DNA from: a virus
DNA length: 27,279 nt
Virus record (IMG/VR): IMGVR_UViG_3300024520_005967
Location: 1 to 27,279 of that record
Reading direction: 5' to 3' (one strand)
Below the pieces are notes generated by a model. That model did not search any database. It worked only from the letters and a program-made list of their open reading frames with translations, and was not told where the DNA came from. Positions 22,279 to 27,279 of this stretch are shown here, piece after piece. Each line of letters begins with the position of its first letter. Positions within the stretch are counted from its first letter, which is position 1. Position numbers and translations under genes: made by a program.

Positions 22279-22815
22279 CTATTTGCGGATGCCGAGATCT
22301 CGCTCGAGCGTGGCCACGCTGGTGCGGCCGTGAAGCTTCTGGCCCGGGTTGGCCATCTTCCACCTCTCCCGAAGATCCTGGCGATACGCTTCCTTCTCGT
22401 CATCGACAGGCGGCGCCAAGTCGGCCGGTGATTCCTCCGTCGGGCCGGTCGTAGCCGGCCCGGCGGGACGCGAGTTGGCGGGAGGACCGGCGACGACGAG
22501 AGCGTCCGCCGCTGCCGCCATGGCCTCCTCCGTAAGGTCCTCCAAACGGTGCCCGTTGTCGAGCAGTCCCTTGAGAGCCACCGCCGCCTCGAGGCTATCC
22601 GTGGCCCCGGCGTCGCGCCAGGCCTTGAGGTCGACGGTGTGAATCTCCATCGCGACGATTTCGCCCGGGGGGTAGATCGTCGCGCGCCTGACGGGTGGCT
22701 TTGAGTTGTCGGCCTGTCGGGTCGCTTGCAAAGCAGTCGACAGCCGAGCGAATCCGCTCGGGTCGCTCTCAGCCAGGGCGGCCAGCTGGTGGGCCATTTC
22801 GTTAGCGTCAGGCAT
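22279..22815 (-). CDS. Hypothetical head-region protein
   Basis: 178 residues, AGGA followed by ATG 22815. The first 30 residues are a helix (HQLAALAESDPSGFARLSTA); a short strand follows (RRATIYPPGEIVAMEIHTVD), then helices (SLEAAVALKGLLDNGHRLED), a Pro/Ala-rich linker (about 110-140) and a basic C-terminal tail (KLHGRTSVATLERDLGIRK). Proteins of this type often occur between capsid and connector genes and may be minor head or assembly proteins. No family recognised. Confidence 0.6.
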   Translation of the reverse strand: MPDANEMAHQLAALAESDPSGFARLSTALQATRQADNSKPPVRRATIYPPGEIVAMEIHTVDLKAWRDAGATDSLEAAVALKGLLDNGHRLEDLTEEAMAAAADALVVAGPPANSRPAGPATTGPTEESPADLAPPVDDEKEAYRQDLRERWKMANPGQKLHGRTSVATLERDLGIRK

Positions 22816-22829
22816 GGTTTTATCCTGTT

Positions 22830-23282
22830 TTATCGGGTCGGGAACCCGCCCCAGGCCGACCAGTTGGCACCGGTTGCGATGGTTCCAGAGATGACGGAAT
22901 AGCCTCGGAGGTAGCGGTAGACCGTCCCGTCGACGTCGTTGTGCCCGTAGAGCAGGTACTCGCCCACGGTGCTGTCGACATCAACGCCCCCGACGAGAAC
23001 CTCGTTGGCCCCGAACTCAATGCACGCGAGCTGGACAATGGTCGAGGCGAACGTCGAAGACGTTGACCCTTGGATATAGAGCCGATAGAGCTCATCGTTT
23101 GAAGCGATCTCGATCGCAGTGAGCTTGATGGACACCACGAAGGGCGTCCAGGCCACACCGGGGCCGAGGTCGATGATCTGATTTGAGCCGCCGACCTGCC
23201 ATGCCGCGGTCGCGGCGATCAGGCCGGCGTCCTTGAGCTGGAAATTGATGTCGGGAGTGATTTGGGGCATCGTGCTTGCCAT
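22830..23282 (-). CDS. Capsid cement protein, Bbp16-like
   Basis: 150 residues from ATG 23282, with AAGGGG 6 bases upstream; an upstream open reading has no ribosome binding site and lies inside the capsid gene. Features NQIIDLGPGVAWTPFVVSIK, STSSTFASTIVQLACIEFGA and the C-terminal TVYRYLRGYSVISGTIATGA match the outline of Bbp16-type capsid cement proteins (IDLG near the start, then strands, then YLR-Y---G-I--G). It lies just after the major capsid gene, the usual place. Role: trimeric or dimeric decoration that stabilises the capsid. Assignment rests on motif outline only. Confidence 0.6.
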   Translation of the reverse strand: MASTMPQITPDINFQLKDAGLIAATAAWQVGGSNQIIDLGPGVAWTPFVVSIKLTAIEIASNDELYRLYIQGSTSSTFASTIVQLACIEFGANEVLVGGVDVDSTVGEYLLYGHNDVDGTVYRYLRGYSVISGTIATGANWSAWGGFPTR

Positions 23283-23292
23283 GATTTTCCCC

Positions 23293-24198
23293 TTAAAGAG
23301 TGACGGCGACGTCGGTGATGGCGGAATAGCGAGCGGCGACCCTATCGGCCTCGAGGAGGTGCGACGCGTACCAGTTGACCACGGTGTTATACTGGGTCCC
23401 GTTGCTGGGATCAAGCCCGAGGTCTTCGGCTCTGGCGGGAGCGACCTGGATGCCGTGGTAGCCTAGCGGGCCCAGGCTCACGCAGTAGGCCGAGGTCGTA
23501 GACGACGCCTCGGTGAAACCGAGGATGTCGGTGTCGGTAGCGTCGCGGTCGATGGCGACGATCGGAAGACCGCACACGACAGCGACGTCCGTGCCAATTT
23601 CGTTGTTCGTGCGCGTGACGTACCCGCTGACCCCAGTAGCAAGACTCGCGATCACGAACTTATCTCGAAGCGCTGGCGACATGAACCAGTGCGTTGGGTT
23701 GCGAACCATTCGCTTCACTTGAAGCATTCTAGTGATGGTCGCCGCACCGGCGCTCTCGGCCAGGAGGTTGGTACCGCTTGTCACCAGTCGCAACTGGAGG
23801 CCGCGGATGATACGCGGGTCGGACGAGTCGTCGCCCTTGATGATGTCGCGAAGGTAGTTCCGGCCGACAGACTCAATGAAGGCGCCGGCCTCTTGCTGGC
23901 GCCGTGCTCCCGAGCCGGTCTTGACCTGGAAGTCGTCAAAGTTGCTGATTCCCCCCTGGAGCTTCATGGGCTCAAAACCCGGCTGAACTGTGCCGGCGCT
24001 TGCGGTCCAAGACTCACCGACGGCTCGGTTGGTGGTGGTAGGTAGCGCCGTCTGTTGGTTGAAGGGCACGCCGGACTGTGCGCGTGTCTCCATTGGCCAC
24101 ACGCGGAAGAACGGCTCCGACTCAGTGAACTTTGCGGCGACTGCCTTTTCCTGTGCTGGCGCCTCGGTCTTCAGAAACTCGACCATGGTCATGGTCAT
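23293..24198 (-). CDS. Major capsid protein, HK97 fold
   Basis: 301 residues. No N-terminal protease is present and the first residues (MTMTMVEFLKTEAPAQEKAV) form a short helical arm. The E-loop region (RAQSGVPFNQQTALPTTTNR, GFEPMKLQGGISNFDDFQV) and the long spine helix (RRQQEAGAFIESVGRNYLRD, 98-118) are visible. A-domain features follow: MVRNPTHWFMSPALRDKFVI, YVTRTNNEIGTDVAVVCGLP (typical of 'distant target to strand' region), and the final NTVVNWYASHLLEADRVAAR. The scaffold gene directly precedes it and the cement gene follows. Start ATG 24198 has GAGGA about 9 bases upstream. This is the building block of the icosahedral head. Confidence 0.9.
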   Translation of the reverse strand: MTMTMVEFLKTEAPAQEKAVAAKFTESEPFFRVWPMETRAQSGVPFNQQTALPTTTNRAVGESWTASAGTVQPGFEPMKLQGGISNFDDFQVKTGSGARRQQEAGAFIESVGRNYLRDIIKGDDSSDPRIIRGLQLRLVTSGTNLLAESAGAATITRMLQVKRMVRNPTHWFMSPALRDKFVIASLATGVSGYVTRTNNEIGTDVAVVCGLPIVAIDRDATDTDILGFTEASSTTSAYCVSLGPLGYHGIQVAPARAEDLGLDPSNGTQYNTVVNWYASHLLEADRVAARYSAITDVAVTL

Positions 24199-24222
24199 GA
24201 TGGGTCTTCCTCGTGTTTGCGA

Positions 24223-24996
24223 TCAAGCCTCGGGTGACGACAAGACCTGGCCCAGAAAGGCTGCAGATCCGGCGTCGTGGGCCAGCGTGCCGTCGGTTGA
24301 CTCCGTCGTGCTTGAGAGGCCGCCCCCCCTGCCCTTGACCGGGAAGAGGGCCTTCCACTCACCGCCCCGCTTCTCCTCGACCAGCGCGCCCACCGTCTCC
24401 GAGGGCATGGCCGTCTTGGTCGCCGGGTCCAGAATCTGGAGCTGCGGTACGTCGCCCCTCCACCACTCGACACCGTCGTCCCCTTCTTTGGGGATGACGA
24501 ATGGCATGGCGGCCTGTTTCAGGGTGGGGAAGAAGATCGGGTCAACCGTCGGCTCAGCCTTGTAGAGCTCATGGGAGACATGAGAATCGAGCAACTTGTC
24601 GACCAGTAGCTCCTTGTCGGCCTCGGCGGCGGCGGCGGCCCTCTCGAGGCGAGAAACTCGCCCCTTGAAGTTCGCCTCGAGCCCTTCGAATTTCTCCTTA
24701 GCGAGCTCGGACGCCAGCTTTTCCACGGCCTCCGCGTCGACGCCGGCTGCGGTAGCCTTGCTCGCCGCCTCCATCGTGAGAACCTTGGCGCGAAGCTCGG
24801 AAAGCTCGTTGCGCCTGGCCTTGTCGGCATCGATCAGCTCGGAGTTTTTGTTCTTCAGACCCGCGGTGACGTCCTCAACGCCCTGGGCCGCGTCAACCGC
24901 GGAAGTCTCGATCCCTTGCAGGAGTCGCTTCACCTCGTCGTCGTCGGCCGCGTCAAAGGCGGCCCGTAGCTTCTGTATCGCTTCGGTTGTGCTCAT
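24223..24996 (-). CDS. Scaffold/head assembly protein
   Basis: 257 residues from ATG 24996 (AAGGGG about 11 bases upstream); the frame is open upstream to 25086, but that part crosses a hairpin and the plus-strand promoter. Residues 1-150 are charged helical and coiled coil (KLRAAFDAADDDEVKRLLQG, NELSELRAKVLTMEAASKAT, RVSRLERAAAAAEADKELLV), typical of scaffolds. The C-terminal 100 residues (HELYKAEPTVDPIFFPTLKQ, EWWRGDVPQLQILDPATKTA, GGEWKALFPVKGRGGG) are more globular and probably bind the capsid protein. It is the first gene of the capsid block, directly before the capsid gene. Confidence 0.8.
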   Translation of the reverse strand: MSTTEAIQKLRAAFDAADDDEVKRLLQGIETSAVDAAQGVEDVTAGLKNKNSELIDADKARRNELSELRAKVLTMEAASKATAAGVDAEAVEKLASELAKEKFEGLEANFKGRVSRLERAAAAAEADKELLVDKLLDSHVSHELYKAEPTVDPIFFPTLKQAAMPFVIPKEGDDGVEWWRGDVPQLQILDPATKTAMPSETVGALVEEKRGGEWKALFPVKGRGGGLSSTTESTDGTLAHDAGSAAFLGQVLSSPEA

Positions 24997-25033
24997 GTGG
25001 CTTGTGTCCCCTTGGGATGGTGCCGGGTTTCTT

Positions 25034-25049
25034 GACGCGTCTTCGCGTC
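25034..25049. other. Perfect hairpin between scaffold gene and plus-strand cassette
   Basis: GACGCG-TCTT-CGCGTC; on the plus strand it is followed by TTTCCTT, so it would resemble a weak terminator for plus transcription, while on the minus strand it sits about 38-53 bases upstream of the scaffold start and could shape the 5' leader of that mRNA. No plus-strand gene is upstream of it, so the leader role fits better. Confidence 0.45.
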
Positions 25050-25066
25050 TTTCCTTAGGGTCCAAG

Positions 25067-25087
25067 CTTGACCCTGGGGCCGTCAAG
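25067..25087. promoter_or_regulatory. Inverted repeat, candidate operator
   Basis: CTTGAC-N9-GTCAAG, perfect 6-base arms. It overlaps the -35 box and spacer of the plus-strand promoter, so a bound protein would block it. The HTH-like product of the same operon (25785-26225) is a natural candidate ligand; this is inference. Confidence 0.45.
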
Positions 25088-25096
25088 GGCTATCCT
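25068..25096 (+). promoter_or_regulatory. Sigma70-type promoter of the plus-strand cassette
   Basis: TTGACC at 25068-25073, 17-base spacer, TATCCT at 25091-25096. Predicted start near 25103 gives a leader of about 30 bases before ATG 25134, with AAGGAG at 25121-25126. The spacer has the optimal length. Confidence 0.68.
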
Positions 25097-25133
25097 TACG
25101 GATCATGGACACGCCAACCTAAGGAGACCAACG

Positions 25134-25379
25134 ATGAAGAGCTTTGACCCGCACGATCCCTATGACGGCCACAGCGGTACGCCCTCGCCACCTTCCAGAG
25201 AGGAACACGCGGAACGCGACCGCATCGCCAGGCAGCGTGAGACCTTCTCACTCGCGCGGGAGATTTTCGCTCGCCGTGGTGGCGAACCCGGGTTCGCCCT
25301 GCAAGCGGCCGATGGCTTCTTCCTGGCCGCAAAGACCTACTTTGCCGAACAGCCGGAGCCCGGTGAGGACGGCCAATGA
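25134..25379 (+). CDS. Small hypothetical protein, first gene of plus cassette (81 aa)
   Basis: Starts MKSFDPHDPYDGHSGTPSPP at ATG 25134 with AAGGAG 7 bases upstream, and stops TGA 25377-25379. The N-terminal 25 residues are polar and probably disordered. Residues 25-75 are helical (REEHAERDRIARQRETFSLA, REIFARRGGEPGFALQAADG), with pattern compatible with a small helical bundle. No membrane segment. It is expressed from the promoter at 25068-25096 and overlaps the next reading frame as ATGA. Small proteins at the start of phage early or immunity-type operons are often regulators or anti-defence factors, but nothing specific is visible. Confidence 0.7.
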   Translation: MKSFDPHDPYDGHSGTPSPPSREEHAERDRIARQRETFSLAREIFARRGGEPGFALQAADGFFLAAKTYFAEQPEPGEDGQ

Positions 25380-25474
25380 CCATCGTCGAGGGAATCATCT
25401 CTCTTCGGCCCTGGAAACGGCGCCAGGTCCACCTATACGACTCTTACATGACCGGCGACGTCGTCCCGCGCTAG
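25376..25474 (+). CDS. Tiny coupled protein (32 aa)
   Basis: ATG 25376 overlaps the previous TGA as ATGA. The peptide MTIVEGIISLRPWKRRQVHL and 12 more residues ends at TAG 25472-25474. It has a short hydrophobic N-terminus and a basic middle and could be a small membrane-peripheral or regulatory peptide. The coupling overlap is the only support; no own ribosome binding site is obvious. Confidence 0.45.
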   Translation: MTIVEGIISLRPWKRRQVHLYDSYMTGDVVPR

Positions 25475-25483
25475 CGCTTGGAG

Positions 25484-25555
25484 ATGAAGGCGCTGAGAAA
25501 GCGGCGGAGGCGCAACCGAATCGCGCGACTCTCACGGCGGCGGAACAGGGCATGA
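25484..25555 (+). CDS. Possible 23-codon strongly basic peptide
   Basis: ATG 25484 opens MKALRKRRRRNRIARLSRRR plus three residues and ends in TGA, overlapping the next ATG as ATGA. GGAG lies only one base before the ATG, too close for normal use. Composition is extreme (13 Arg/Lys of 23). It may be a real coupling peptide, or the region may only be the leader for the next gene. Confidence 0.25.
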   Translation: MKALRKRRRRNRIARLSRRRNRA

Positions 25556-25788
25556 TTGCGACCGGGCACCCGGAACCAATGGTCATCATCGACGTCAGCG
25601 GTGACGCGCTGGAAGTCGTGCACCAATCCGCTACCGAGAGTAGGGTCCCCACGGTATCGCTCGCTCTCGATAGTGCCGACAGCGTGTGGCTAAATCTCGA
25701 TCAGGCAACGTCCTTGAGGGACTGGCTCAGCGCCTGGATCGTGGCCGAAAAATCATCGGACTGCGGCCCCATCGAAGACTCGGCATGA
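25552..25788 (+). CDS. Small hypothetical protein of plus cassette (78 aa)
   Basis: Starts MIATGHPEPMVIIDVSGDAL at ATG 25552; the frame is open upstream but without a start codon or binding site. The sequence alternates strand and helix (PMVIIDVSGDALEVVHQS, VPTVSLALDSADSVWLNLDQ, ATSLRDWLSAWIVAEKSSD), a small alpha/beta fold. It ends TGA 25786-25788, overlapping the HTH-like gene as ATGA. The pattern V-L-x-L-x-x-x-D-x-V-W-L-x-L-D-x-A-x-x-L-x-x-W-L is seen in many small phage proteins of unknown role. No catalytic residues are evident. Confidence 0.6.
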   Translation: MIATGHPEPMVIIDVSGDALEVVHQSATESRVPTVSLALDSADSVWLNLDQATSLRDWLSAWIVAEKSSDCGPIEDSA

Positions 25789-26225
25789 GCAACTCCCCTG
25801 CGCCTCGGGGTCCATTGGGGCCCATGGAACCAACCAAGGCGCAACGCGACGCCCTCAGGAGTCTCCTGCAAGCCGCCAAGAGGGCTACCGGTCTCTCGTA
25901 CAACCGCCTCTCCGACAAGGTGTCGGACCTTCTCGGCGATGGCGATGGCCCGGACGAGTGTTACATCCGCTGGCTTTGCAATGGACCGCCGAGGCCTCTG
26001 TCGTCGCCGCTCTGGGCCGGGGCTATCTTCGCCGCCCTGGGAGTGTCCTGGACTGACGTGCTGCGCATCCTGGGAGGGACGAGTCCGCCGGGGTCGATCG
26101 TCTTCACCGAGGGAGCTCGCCGGCTCGTCGTGTCTGCCGCAGACGTGGACGCCCATGGATACGCCTGGCTGCGCTTGATCATCGAGGCGTGGTCAAGCCG
26201 GAGCCGCCGGACTCTCACCGGGTAA
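25785..26225 (+). CDS. HTH/XRE-like DNA-binding protein, putative regulator
   Basis: 146 residues from ATG 25785, coupled to the upstream stop as ATGA; a second start at 25824 (MEPTKAQRD) is possible. Residues about 18-75 (RDALRSLLQAAKRATGLSYN, RLSDKVSDLLGDGD, YIRWLCNGP, LWAGAIFAALGVSWTDVLRI) have the helix arrangement of XRE-type repressors: a helix, the turn TGLSYNRLSDKV, a recognition-like helix and a final L-G-V-x-W-x-x-V-L helix. The spacing between helices is longer than in lambda-type repressors. The C-terminal part (FTEGARRLVVSAADVDAHGY, RLIIEAWSSRSRR) is small. It may repress its own promoter, which contains an inverted repeat. It could also be an antitoxin-like protein. Confidence 0.58.
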   Translation: MSNSPAPRGPLGPMEPTKAQRDALRSLLQAAKRATGLSYNRLSDKVSDLLGDGDGPDECYIRWLCNGPPRPLSSPLWAGAIFAALGVSWTDVLRILGGTSPPGSIVFTEGARRLVVSAADVDAHGYAWLRLIIEAWSSRSRRTLTG

Positions 26226-26281
26226 CCCCCTTCTGTAACGGGGCGGCTCCTTCTGTCGCGTTGGACCGTGGCTGCAACCGA

Positions 26282-26371
26282 TGGGGCCCCTGCGGGAGTC
26301 GAACCCGCCAGCGCACGCCGCGACGCCAGGAGTCTAACCCCGACTCGGCTCGTGGTCAAGCCAAAGGCTCC
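26282..26371 (-). tRNA. Degenerate class II tRNA-like cloverleaf
   Basis: On the minus strand, a perfect T-arm lies at 26308-26292 (GCGGG TTCGACT CCCGC). Upstream are a perfect 5-base stem with 7-base loop (GAGTC GGGGTTA GACTC, 26346-26330), a 4-base D-like stem (GGCT/AGCC, 26362-26347), a 21-base variable region, and an acceptor pairing 5 of 7 (GGAGCCT with AGGGGCC). CCA appears near the 3' end at 26284-26282. Against a working tRNA are the missing U33, no GG in the D-loop, two acceptor mismatches and the offset CCA. It may be a decayed tRNA, a tRNA mimic or part of an attachment site. The rest of the 26226-26387 gap holds only a CCCC/GGGG hairpin after the plus-strand stop. Confidence 0.35.
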
Positions 26372-26387
26372 CGCCGGCCTTGAAGCG

Positions 26388-26873
26388 CTACTCGGTACGC
26401 CCTTGGCCAAAAACCATGAACTCCGTCAGGTCGGATAGGTCGTCCCGGACGGTAAAGCGCAGTCGGCATCCAGCCGCCAGATAAAGCGGCTCCCCGAGAC
26501 CCTTTGAGAGATTCCACCCGACCGGCATCGAATCGTCGCCGGCGGCAGTGATCACGGTGTTGTCTACCCCAGAAAGAGCCGCCCAGTCCGCATTTTTGAC
26601 GATGGAGGCCCCGTCCAGGAAATCGACCACGACAGCGCCGTCAGAGTCGACCGCCCTCACCAGCAGGCCGTTCGACAGCTCCGACAGCCCGCCGAACCTG
26701 CCAGGGGTCATGCTTCCATCGATGATCGAGGCGTTGACCCGATAAAGATACAGCGGTCCCGTAGGTGCGAAGATATCGAAATCGACCGCGGGCGAACTGC
26801 CGTCGACGGCCATTTTAGTAGAGCCTGCGCTGTCGTGGGCGTACTGAAAGAATGCTGCCGATGGCCTTGCCAC
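26388..26873 (-). CDS. Virion-like hypothetical protein (161 aa)
   Basis: GTG 26873 with AGGAGG 6 bases upstream, immediately after the previous stop. Starts MARPSAAFFQYAHDSAGSTK. The body is beta-rich (PLYLYRVNASIIDGSMTPGR, LLVRAVDSDGAVVVDFLDGA, PLYLAAGCRLRFTVRDDLSD), resembling small virion decoration or fibre-tip proteins. Ends FMVFGQGRTE. It belongs to the minus-strand structural transcript that enters from the right edge. No precise family is recognised. Confidence 0.68.
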   Translation of the reverse strand: MARPSAAFFQYAHDSAGSTKMAVDGSSPAVDFDIFAPTGPLYLYRVNASIIDGSMTPGRFGGLSELSNGLLVRAVDSDGAVVVDFLDGASIVKNADWAALSGVDNTVITAAGDDSMPVGWNLSKGLGEPLYLAAGCRLRFTVRDDLSDLTEFMVFGQGRTE

Positions 26874-26882
26874 CTCGACCTC

Positions 26883-27279
26883 CTAGACGTTCGTCGATGC
26901 TACCAGCGTCGGGTTCGCGTAGAAGACATGCATGAAGGATCGCCCCGCAGTCCCGTCAGCAGCGCCAGGAGTGACGACGCCGATGATGTTGTTCGCGGCG
27001 GCGTAGTACGTGGCGCTTTTCAGGGCGGTTGCCGCGACGAGATAGACGCCGTTGTTCCCGAGCCAGCCCTCCGTCTGTCCGGCCATCTGGAAGACCTCGC
27101 CGACGAGCATGTCGGTGGCCTTCAGGTCCGTTGCCGTGAGGTAGCCGTCAGCATCGTCGTCGTCACCGATCACCAGAGAGGCCGAAGTCCCGTCCCAAAG
27201 AACGGTGGTTCGGAATTGAATGTCGAGCACCAGCGAGCCGGCCGGGACTGGAATCGTGCCCGTGTAACTCGTGGCGGCC
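26883..27279 (-). CDS. Virion-like hypothetical protein, 5' end outside window
   Basis: The frame is open to the right edge; the internal GTG at 27230 is not the real start because the upstream residues (ATSYTGTIPVPAGSLVLDIQ) continue the protein pattern. The visible part has a strand-rich start (I-P-V-P-A-G-S-L-V-L-D-I followed by RTTVLWDGTSASLVIGDDDD), a loop with five acidic residues (GDDDDADGY) and AAANNIIGVVTPGAADGTAG. Such proteins with an IPVPAG-L-DI start occur as minor structural or decoration proteins in phages. Ends at TAG 26885-26883, which abuts the ribosome binding site of the next gene. Confidence 0.68.
   Translation of the reverse strand, partial: AATSYTGTIPVPAGSLVLDIQFRTTVLWDGTSASLVIGDDDDADGYLTATDLKATDMLVGEVFQMAGQTEGWLGNNGVYLVAATALKSATYYAAANNIIGVVTPGAADGTAGRSFMHVFYANPTLVASTNV

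Noticed and set aside
1-27279. CRISPR arrays, insertion sequences, integrase or rRNA
   Set aside because: No regularly spaced repeats, transposase or recombinase motifs (such as the R-H-R-Y set or DDE) and no rRNA-like stretches were seen in either strand.

Overview
The window is a contiguous stretch of a tailed double-stranded DNA phage or prophage with GC-rich DNA, of siphovirus type. No integrase, portal, large terminase or replication gene is visible, so both ends run on into unseen sequence. Almost everything is on the minus strand. Genes overlap as ATGA or TGATG, or sit a few bases apart, so transcription runs from high to low coordinates. The host is not directly visible. The C-terminal motif DGFESGDTSAW of the secreted protein at 714-2093 is, from memory, typical of exported proteins of some Acidobacteriota and Gammaproteobacteria, so a Gram-negative-type host is a tentative inference.

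Layout in the direction of minus-strand transcription. 27279-26388: two virion-like proteins, the first cut by the window edge. 26371-26282: a degenerate class II tRNA-like cloverleaf. 25068-26225: a short plus-strand cassette with its own sigma70-type promoter, a dyad inside it, a chain of tiny overlapping genes and an HTH-like protein, all against the direction of the structural genes. 24996-22279: scaffold, HK97-fold major capsid protein, Bbp16-like capsid cement protein and an unknown. 22269-20248: connector, head-closure position, gp10-like neck protein and tail terminator. 20246-18988: two related tail-tube-like proteins, then an intrinsic terminator. 18881-17527: tail-assembly chaperones G and T joined by a -1 slippery site. 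17526-12205: tape measure protein of 1773 residues. 12212-7112: tail hub with a LamG-like insert, distal tail protein and a fibre ending in a C1q/TNF-like domain.

The last part (7108-1) is the lysis and accessory end. It holds two small membrane proteins with coiled coils (holin or spanin candidates), an HTH protein resembling small terminase subunits, a class 3 lipase with a GHSLGG motif, a lipoprotein, a secreted LVIVD-type propeller protein and a minimal M15 (VanX-like) peptidase that is the best endolysin candidate. Unlike the packed structural block, this end has its own strong promoters at 5608-5636, 5449-5477 and 4788-4815.

The most informative details are the A AAA AAC slippery heptamer at the end of chaperone gene G, the terminator just after the tail tube genes, the leader peptide with a strong ribosome binding site overlapping the start of the HTH gene, and the plus-strand mini-operon with an inverted repeat between its -35 and -10. 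No wholly new system can be proven from sequence alone. The plus-strand cassette and the lipase/lipoprotein/propeller group are the least explained parts.
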